Part shown: positions 6,367 to 9,806 of the stretch, piece after piece
How the letters are laid out: each line of letters starts with the position of its first letter
Numbering within the stretch: the first letter of the stretch is position 1
Origin: JAZDMK01 sp043800975
GTDB lineage: Bacteria; Bacteroidota; Bacteroidia; Bacteroidales; JAHJDW01
Direction of reading: 5' to 3'
Length of the DNA stretch: 9,806 nucleotides
Assembly: GCA_043800975.1 (NCBI GenBank)
Contig: JAZDMK010000156.1
Location: 1 to 9,806, forward strand
The notes under the pieces: model-generated
Seen by the model: only the letters and a program-made list of their open reading frames with translations
Database searches by the model: none
Told to the model about the DNA's origin: nothing
Made by a program: the position numbers and the translations under genes

Positions 6367-6895
6367 AGGATCGTGGACCTTGTTCCTCGATCGCGATGGT
6401 GTGATCAACCGCCGTCTTCCGGACGACTATGTGAAACATGAAAACGAATTTGAATTTATCGAAGGAGTAGAAAATGCCATCGCTGTATTCTCAAAAATCT
6501 TTCACCGCATCATTGTGGTCACCAACCAGCAGGGCATTGGCAAAGGTTTGATGACCGAAGAAATGCTTGCAAGTGTGCATAAAAAAATGTTGACTGGCAT
6601 TGAAAAAGCAGGAGGAAAGATCGATAAAATTTATTTTTGCAAGCACCGCAAAGAAGATAATCACTTCGATCGCAAGCCTTCGGTGGGTATGGCTTTAAAG
6701 GCAAAGCACGATTTCCCGGACATACATTTCGGCTATAGTGTGATGGCGGGTGATTCGGAAAGTGATATGATTTTCGGACACAGGGCCGGCATGTTTACCG
6801 CGCTCATAGGCGACGACACAGCGATTGCCAGAAAGAATCCGAAGCTGGTTGATTTTTATTTTACTTCGTTGAAAGAAATGGCGGAAGCCTTTTAA
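6326..6895 (+). CDS. gmhB: D-glycero-D-manno-heptose 1,7-bisphosphate 7-phosphatase (HAD-IIIA)
   Basis: It removes the C7 phosphate from heptose 1,7-bisphosphate, between the HddA and HddC steps. HAD motifs are in order: LDRDGVIN (residues 21-28; nucleophile Asp22, acid/base Asp24), VVTNQQG (64-70), RKP (116-118, with Lys117), and AGDSESD (141-147, with Asp143 and Asp147 for magnesium). In the usual GmhB loop, CxH is followed by CxC just before RKP. Here Cys105 and His107 are present, but the CxC positions read His113-Phe-Asp115. The ATG at 6326 gives a 41-nt overlap with hddC; in-frame TTG codons at 6347 and 6356 would shorten it and still leave the catalytic start intact. The domain normally begins near SWTLFLDRDG, so the first dozen residues may not be translated. 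No terminator is visible before the convergent gene, whose stop overlaps this one by four bases. Confidence 0.9.
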   Translation: MKKRPQRLKDLVSEGSWTLFLDRDGVINRRLPDDYVKHENEFEFIEGVENAIAVFSKIFHRIIVVTNQQGIGKGLMTEEMLASVHKKMLTGIEKAGGKIDKIYFCKHRKEDNHFDRKPSVGMALKAKHDFPDIHFGYSVMAGDSESDMIFGHRAGMFTALIGDDTAIARKNPKLVDFYFTSLKEMAEAF

Positions 6896-7098
6896 CAAAT
6901 TTTCTTTCCCAAAACATTCGTTACGTAATTCTCAATACTCCTGTCGTAGGTGCGTTCCACTGCATCGGGAAAATAGCAGGCAGGTAATTGTCCGCTGCGC
7001 CGGTGATAGGCAATGCAGTCGCAACAGATTCCCTTTTTCTCACAGGAATAGGAACAGTTGCAATTCGATTGGTTTTTACTGACTTTACAATCACTCAT
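6892..7098 (-). CDS. Small cysteine-rich DUF6485 family protein
   Basis: A 68-residue protein with nine cysteines (4, 13, 15, 19, 25, 26, 28, 41 and 68). The arrangement CNCSYSCEKKGICCDCIAYH, followed by LPACYF, matches DUF6485, a family of short bacterial proteins whose clustered cysteines suggest a bound metal; no function is established. There is no signal peptide, so it is probably cytoplasmic. It is convergent with gmhB and the two coding regions overlap by four bases, leaving no room for a terminator between them, so some read-through antisense RNA is likely. I see no clear promoter upstream on the minus strand; that stretch holds an AGTTATT repeat instead. The dense, family-like cysteine pattern is why I treat so short a frame as real. 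Confidence 0.82.
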   Translation of the reverse strand: MSDCKVSKNQSNCNCSYSCEKKGICCDCIAYHRRSGQLPACYFPDAVERTYDRSIENYVTNVLGKKIC

Positions 7099-7106
7099 AT
7101 TTATTG

Positions 7107-7136
7107 AGTTATTAGTTATTAAGTTATTGAGTTATT
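7107..7136. repeat. AGTTATT tandem repeat, four copies
   Basis: AGTTATT occurs at 7107-7113, 7114-7120, 7122-7128 and 7130-7136, followed by the degenerate ATGTTAC. The period is 7 or 8 nt. It begins 8 nt beyond the start codon of the DUF6485 gene, so it occupies that gene's upstream region. Confidence 0.75.
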
Positions 7137-7183
7137 ATGTTACTATTTCAACTCTTTCTTAAGTGATATTGTATTTTTAGTGT

Positions 7184-7210
7184 TCTTTGGTGCTTTCGTG
7201 TCTTGGTGGC
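7184..7210. repeat. Degenerate 9-nt repeat, three copies
   Basis: TCTTTGGTG, CTTTCGTGT and CTTGGTGGC lie end to end. A related 8-nt pair, CTATGTGC and CTATGTGT, lies at 7251-7266. Spacer sequences of this GTG-rich kind recur in Bacteroidota intergenic DNA. I see no coding potential and no function. Confidence 0.45.
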
Positions 7211-7297
7211 AAAAAAAACGAAGAGTATCTGCTACCGCTTGCTTGCCTTTCTATGTGCCTATGTGTTGTATTTTCAATGTTTTTCTATCTATTAAAA

Positions 7298-7339
7298 ACT
7301 GATAACTGATCACTAATTACTGATAACTGATTACAGATT
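7298..7339. repeat. ACTGATN heptamer tandem repeat, six copies
   Basis: Consecutive 7-nt units read ACTGATA, ACTGATC, ACTAATT, ACTGATA, ACTGATT and ACAGATT. The sixth base of period is kept while the seventh varies. On the minus strand the unit is NATCAGT. The array lies just downstream of the stop of the minus-strand Ntn-hydrolase gene. The remaining DNA in 7099-7351 contains nothing else I can support. Confidence 0.8.
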
Positions 7340-7351
7340 TCCCAAATAAGA

Positions 7352-8884
7352 TTATTTCTTAACCAATTTCATCATCCGTATTCCTTCTGCAGTAATTACT
7401 TTACAGAAATAAATACCCGATGAATATTTCGAGATATCCTTTTCAATGGCATGCACACCTGCCGAAAGCTTCGCCGATACAGCACTTTCAAGCATCATCC
7501 CTTTTGAATCAAACAACTGAATCATCACCGTTTCCGATTTGTTTAATGAAACAGAAAGCGTGAAACGATCGCTGGCAGGGTTCGGATAAATGGATGCATT
7601 CAGATTTGCCGTTGCATTATTTTCATGAATACCCACTGTTGGCAGCGAGAATAATGAATCGGTATTGTACTGAACGGAATCGTTCAGATAGCCTGGGATT
7701 CCATTGTGATACACAGCCAGCCTCAAAATACTTTCTTCAGGAATGTATTGCATAAACTGAATATTCCCTGTTCCGGCGTTTGAAAAATCGCGCATGATAC
7801 TCCAGTTGAGCGATGAGCTGATGCCTGTGCCCAGTCCTACTTCCGGAATCACGCTGTTGTATCGGCTGCAATAATGATGTACATTGTTTCGTGCAATGGC
7901 GCTGTTGGCAGCATAAATATTTTCTCCCTGCAAGCTGTCGTTGTAGCAGCAGCTGCGGAAAGTGAGGAGCGGAGCTGCAGAAGCAAGTTCAGCAATTTGT
8001 CCGGTGAGGCTGTCACCACCGGCGGTGGAAGGAGCGAGCATTGTAACGATGTATCCATCGGAGTAACCGTTCGTATTTGCAATCAATGCACTTCGAATGT
8101 CATTGGTGTTATCCAGTCCGTCGCTGTTAAAATCGTCTGCTTCCAGGCCTTTGCGCATGCTGAACCAGACGGGTTCAAATGCTTTGTTGTAAGGAGCGGT
8201 AGGAGAAACATCCGACATCATGTGTTGAAACGCAGCTACTTTATTACTGCTGATTCCCGACAAAGCGCTGATCTGTCCGGAGAATCCGATGAGCAGCCAG
8301 GGAACTTCATCCGGTTCGGAAGGAAAATGAATCACCATCACCTGATTGTTTACAATGGCAGCCTGTGTTGTCCAGTCGAGGTGGCGGCTGATAACAGAAT
8401 GCCCGTTCAGGTCGGTTCCCGTTGTGGCGCTGCCCCAGTCGAGCAGGCTGCTGCATCCCAAACCGACAGAAGAACTGTTTGCCATGAAATAGGAGAAGGC
8501 CCGCAGATCAAGAAAAGCATTGGCTACAAGAAGATCGAGATAATCGATATCGGCAACATACACTCCGGCAGCAGCCATTCCTGCTCCAATTCCTTTGGCT
8601 TCCCAGTGAAAAATGGAATCGATGTGAACATGGATGCCCTGCTGTATTATCACCTTAGCGCTGGCCATCGAAGCACCGAAGCCGGGTTTGATATAACCGT
8701 CGTAGATAGAACGTATGCGTACACCATCCAGATAACCCAGCGCATAGCCACGCTCATAGTGGTTTCCCCATACTTTGATTACTTTAAAATATCCGCTGTC
8801 GGCGACAACAACGCCGTTCACAGGCTGCGCCTTCAGGCTGCTGAAAGCTGCAATTAGTAGCAGAAAGACAAAAAGTTTTTTCAT
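7352..8884 (-). CDS. Secreted C45/AAT-type Ntn-hydrolase with T9SS sorting domain
   Basis: A 510-residue exported protein. A signal peptide (MKKLFVFLLLIAAFSSLKA) is followed by an Ntn-hydrolase domain resembling C45 family autoproteolytic acyltransferases/hydrolases. Support comes from YERGYALGYLDGVRI (residues 43-57), the likely self-cleavage site LGC with Cys144 as N-terminal nucleophile, the adjoining CSSLLDWG, and SRHLDW (166-171) with Arg167 and Asp170 where the superfamily has its catalytic Arg/Asp or Asn/Asp pair. Such enzymes hydrolyse or transfer amide-linked acyl groups; the substrate here is unknown. Residues 251-262 (DFNSDGLDNTND) form an EF-hand or dockerin-like calcium loop. The C-terminal 80 residues, from YPNPASDRF (431-439 region) through GIYFCKV to the end, are a type A T9SS sorting domain, so export to the cell surface or medium is expected. 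It starts 6 nt after the upstream lipoprotein stop, implying an operon. Confidence 0.85.
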   Translation of the reverse strand: MKKLFVFLLLIAAFSSLKAQPVNGVVVADSGYFKVIKVWGNHYERGYALGYLDGVRIRSIYDGYIKPGFGASMASAKVIIQQGIHVHIDSIFHWEAKGIGAGMAAAGVYVADIDYLDLLVANAFLDLRAFSYFMANSSSVGLGCSSLLDWGSATTGTDLNGHSVISRHLDWTTQAAIVNNQVMVIHFPSEPDEVPWLLIGFSGQISALSGISSNKVAAFQHMMSDVSPTAPYNKAFEPVWFSMRKGLEADDFNSDGLDNTNDIRSALIANTNGYSDGYIVTMLAPSTAGGDSLTGQIAELASAAPLLTFRSCCYNDSLQGENIYAANSAIARNNVHHYCSRYNSVIPEVGLGTGISSSLNWSIMRDFSNAGTGNIQFMQYIPEESILRLAVYHNGIPGYLNDSVQYNTDSLFSLPTVGIHENNATANLNASIYPNPASDRFTLSVSLNKSETVMIQLFDSKGMMLESAVSAKLSAGVHAIEKDISKYSSGIYFCKVITAEGIRMMKLVKK

Positions 8885-8890
8885 AAATCT

Positions 8891-9403
8891 TTACATTGAT
8901 ACGTATATTTTTTTGCACCAGAACATTGTTGAATAACCATCCGAATCCGAATTGGTGGTGTATTGCTGAAGAATCATTTCCTTGTTTTTCAGTTCCAGAA
9001 TGGCCCAGCTTCCCTGATCGTTGTCGAAGGTGATCATGCTTTTGTTTTTGCCCGAGTTGGTCCACCACCAGCTTCCCGTATAGGTGTTGGTCACACCGTC
9101 GATGATGAAGGTGCGCAGGAAGGTGCCGTTTTTGTAAATGGTAAATGTTTCGGAATAGGAATAGGTTTGCGTGTTGCTGCCCATATTAATATTTAGGGTA
9201 TTTCCATAAAACGAGGTTTCTTCGGAAGTTTCCGAGCCGCCGCTGCTGGTTGTTTGCAACTGATCCCACTGTGCCAGCTGCCATGTGTTCACAAGGCGTG
9301 CTTTGCGCGAACGAAGCGATAGGGCAGGGTCCTGCTCGCCTTTGCGGCAGGCGGGAACGATGAGGGAGAAAATGAGAATGAGAAGAAGAATACGGTTTCG
9401 CAT
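8891..9403 (-). CDS. Lipocalin-like lipoprotein
   Basis: I choose the ATG at 9401-9403, giving 170 residues, because it starts directly with a lipoprotein signal: MRNR, a hydrophobic core, and Cys19 in VPAC. An in-frame ATG 27 codons upstream would put a Cys-containing stretch ahead of the signal and would overrun the promoter candidate. Behind the lipidated Cys a charged linker leads to a small beta-rich domain: LVNTWQLAQW (37-46), FTIYKNGTF (87-95), YTGSWWWTNS (108-117), MITFDN (123-128) and WAILELKNKEMIL (133-145). This order, with an N-terminal x-x-T-W and later G-x-W, is typical of lipocalin-like lipoproteins in Bacteroidota. Ligand and role are unknown. It precedes the Ntn-hydrolase gene by 6 nt on the same strand and is probably co-transcribed with it. 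Its fold resembles that of the lipoprotein at 1080-1472, but the two are not close copies. Confidence 0.78.
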   Translation of the reverse strand: MRNRILLLILIFSLIVPACRKGEQDPALSLRSRKARLVNTWQLAQWDQLQTTSSGGSETSEETSFYGNTLNINMGSNTQTYSYSETFTIYKNGTFLRTFIIDGVTNTYTGSWWWTNSGKNKSMITFDNDQGSWAILELKNKEMILQQYTTNSDSDGYSTMFWCKKIYVSM

Positions 9404-9427
9404 GTTGGTGAAATTTTTTGGCAAAGA

Positions 9428-9435
9428 CAAATATA
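9428..9435 (-). promoter_or_regulatory. Candidate -7 promoter element for the lipoprotein/hydrolase operon
   Basis: Read on the minus strand the bases are TATATTTG, an exact fit to the Bacteroidota TAnnTTTG element, ending 24 nt before the chosen ATG at 9403. No convincing TTTG -33 box is visible. The element also supports the downstream start over the one at 9484. Confidence 0.5.
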
Positions 9436-9452
9436 CTAATAAGCACGAAGTT

Positions 9453-9473
9453 GGAAGACAGAAGACAGAAGAA
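9453..9473. repeat. GAAGAC-type heptamer repeat, three copies
   Basis: GGAAGAC, AGAAGAC and AGAAGAA follow each other with a 7-nt period. A second patch of the same motif lies at 9572-9592 (AGAAGAC, CGGAGAC, GGAAGAC). Confidence 0.65.
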
Positions 9474-9484
9474 AATGTGTGCAA

Positions 9485-9569
9485 GCAGTAGCTTATACTT
9501 TTCTTTTTTGTCCGATGCCCGATGCCCGATGCTGGGTCACCATGCAGTAGCTGTTACTTTTCATTTTTG
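9485..9569. repeat. Duplicated 26-nt core flanking a CCGATGC heptamer array
   Basis: GCAGTAGCT followed by a TTACTTTTC/TTTTTG-type tail occurs at 9485-9510 and again at 9544-9569, with 3 mismatches in 26 positions by hand alignment and a 59-nt period. Between them are three perfect copies of CCGATGC (9512-9532). After the second core, GAAGAC-type heptamers begin almost at once. The layout suggests a repeated module of a conserved core plus a variable heptamer tract. Confidence 0.7.
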
Positions 9570-9628
9570 ACAGAAGACCGGAGACGGAAGACGGGAACGG
9601 AAGGCAACGAAGTACGAATTAGTTAATT

Positions 9629-9656
9629 AGTTACAAGTGACGAGTTACAAGTTACG
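9629..9656. repeat. AGTTACN heptamer repeat, four copies
   Basis: AGTTACA, AGTGACG, AGTTACA and AGTTACG lie end to end, preceded by a looser AGTTAATT at 9621-9628. The period is 7 nt, as in the other repeats of this intergenic region. Confidence 0.7.
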
Positions 9657-9806
9657 GATTTTTAAAAAGTGACCTTGTCCAAATAACGTTGACCGTTTTT
9701 AATTAATTAATCACTTATTATTTTAATGTTGACTTTTTCTTTTTTGGTTTCTTTTTTCTTTTTGTTAACAACCCACTTTTTTGTTAATACCCCTGATGCA
9801 GTAAGC
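9657..9806. other. AT-rich, pyrimidine-rich non-coding stretch at the right edge
   Basis: No gene is supportable here; together with the repeats above, 9404-9806 is non-coding. The plus strand turns strongly pyrimidine-rich from about 9730 to 9783 and carries two copies of a CTTTTT(T)GTTAAYA word at 9758-9770 and 9776-9789. The next gene presumably lies beyond the edge. Confidence 0.5.

Noticed and set aside
7107..7339. Attachment sites or insertion-sequence ends
   Set aside because: No transposase or integrase, no target-site duplication and no terminal inverted repeats are visible around these tandem repeats.
7874..8857. A 327-codon open frame on the plus strand opposite the Ntn-hydrolase gene
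   Set aside because: The minus-strand frame has a signal peptide, catalytic motifs and a T9SS domain. The plus-strand translation shows no recognisable domain and is explained as an antisense shadow of a relatively GC-rich gene.
9329..9357. Hairpin GCCT...GGCAGGC near the lipoprotein Cys
   Set aside because: It falls inside the coding sequence for the lipobox region and is short; chance pairing is sufficient.
9404..9484. Upstream ATG extending the lipocalin-like lipoprotein by 27 residues
   Set aside because: It would bury the lipoprotein signal peptide and cover the TATATTTG promoter candidate.
9285..9491. 68-codon plus-strand frame opposite the lipoprotein start
   Set aside because: It is extremely Arg/Lys-rich, with no domain, and reads antisense through a signal peptide and repeat DNA.
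9453..9656. CRISPR array
   Set aside because: The repeats are 7 nt long and tandem without unique spacers, and the 26-nt core occurs only twice; no cas genes are present.

Overview
The window looks like chromosome of a member of the Bacteroidota. Evidence: a secreted enzyme ending in a type IX secretion (T9SS) sorting domain, families common in the phylum (DUF4199, DUF695, DUF6485, small lipocalin-like lipoproteins), two promoter candidates fitting the Bacteroidota -7 element TAnnTTTG, and little sign of Shine-Dalgarno sequences. Genus cannot be read from this.

Region 1 (1-2629, + strand) is a tight run: the C-terminus of a DUF4199-like membrane protein, a membrane-anchored family 2 glycosyltransferase, a small lipocalin-like lipoprotein probably starting at TTG, and a family 4 glycosyltransferase. 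Stops and starts overlap or lie within about 7 nt, so they are probably co-transcribed. Region 2 (2654-4062) is an AT-rich DUF695 gene followed by 314 nt of non-coding DNA with five palindromes, four of them forming two tall-plus-short hairpin pairs with identical 18-nt gaps. This resembles REP/BIME elements. Region 3 (4063-6895, + strand) is the clearest pathway: hddA, gmhA, hddC, gmhB, the full set that converts sedoheptulose 7-phosphate to GDP-D-glycero-alpha-D-manno-heptose. The sugar nucleotide presumably feeds a surface glycan (LPS, capsule or S-layer type), and the nearby glycosyltransferases are plausible but unproven users.

Region 4 (6892-9403, - strand) holds a Cys-rich DUF6485 protein convergent with gmhB, then a two-gene unit: a lipocalin-like lipoprotein followed by a secreted C45/AAT-type Ntn-hydrolase carrying a T9SS domain and an internal calcium-loop-like motif. 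The intergenic DNA around them (7099-7351 and 9404-9806) is rich in degenerate 7-nt tandem repeats, and 9485-9569 carries a duplicated 26-nt core next to heptamer tracts.

I found no tRNA, rRNA, CRISPR array, transposase or complete mobile element, and no clear undescribed multi-gene system. The observations most worth following are the palindrome pairs, the compositionally odd DUF695 gene beside them, the heptamer/core repeats, and substituted zinc-site positions in GmhB.
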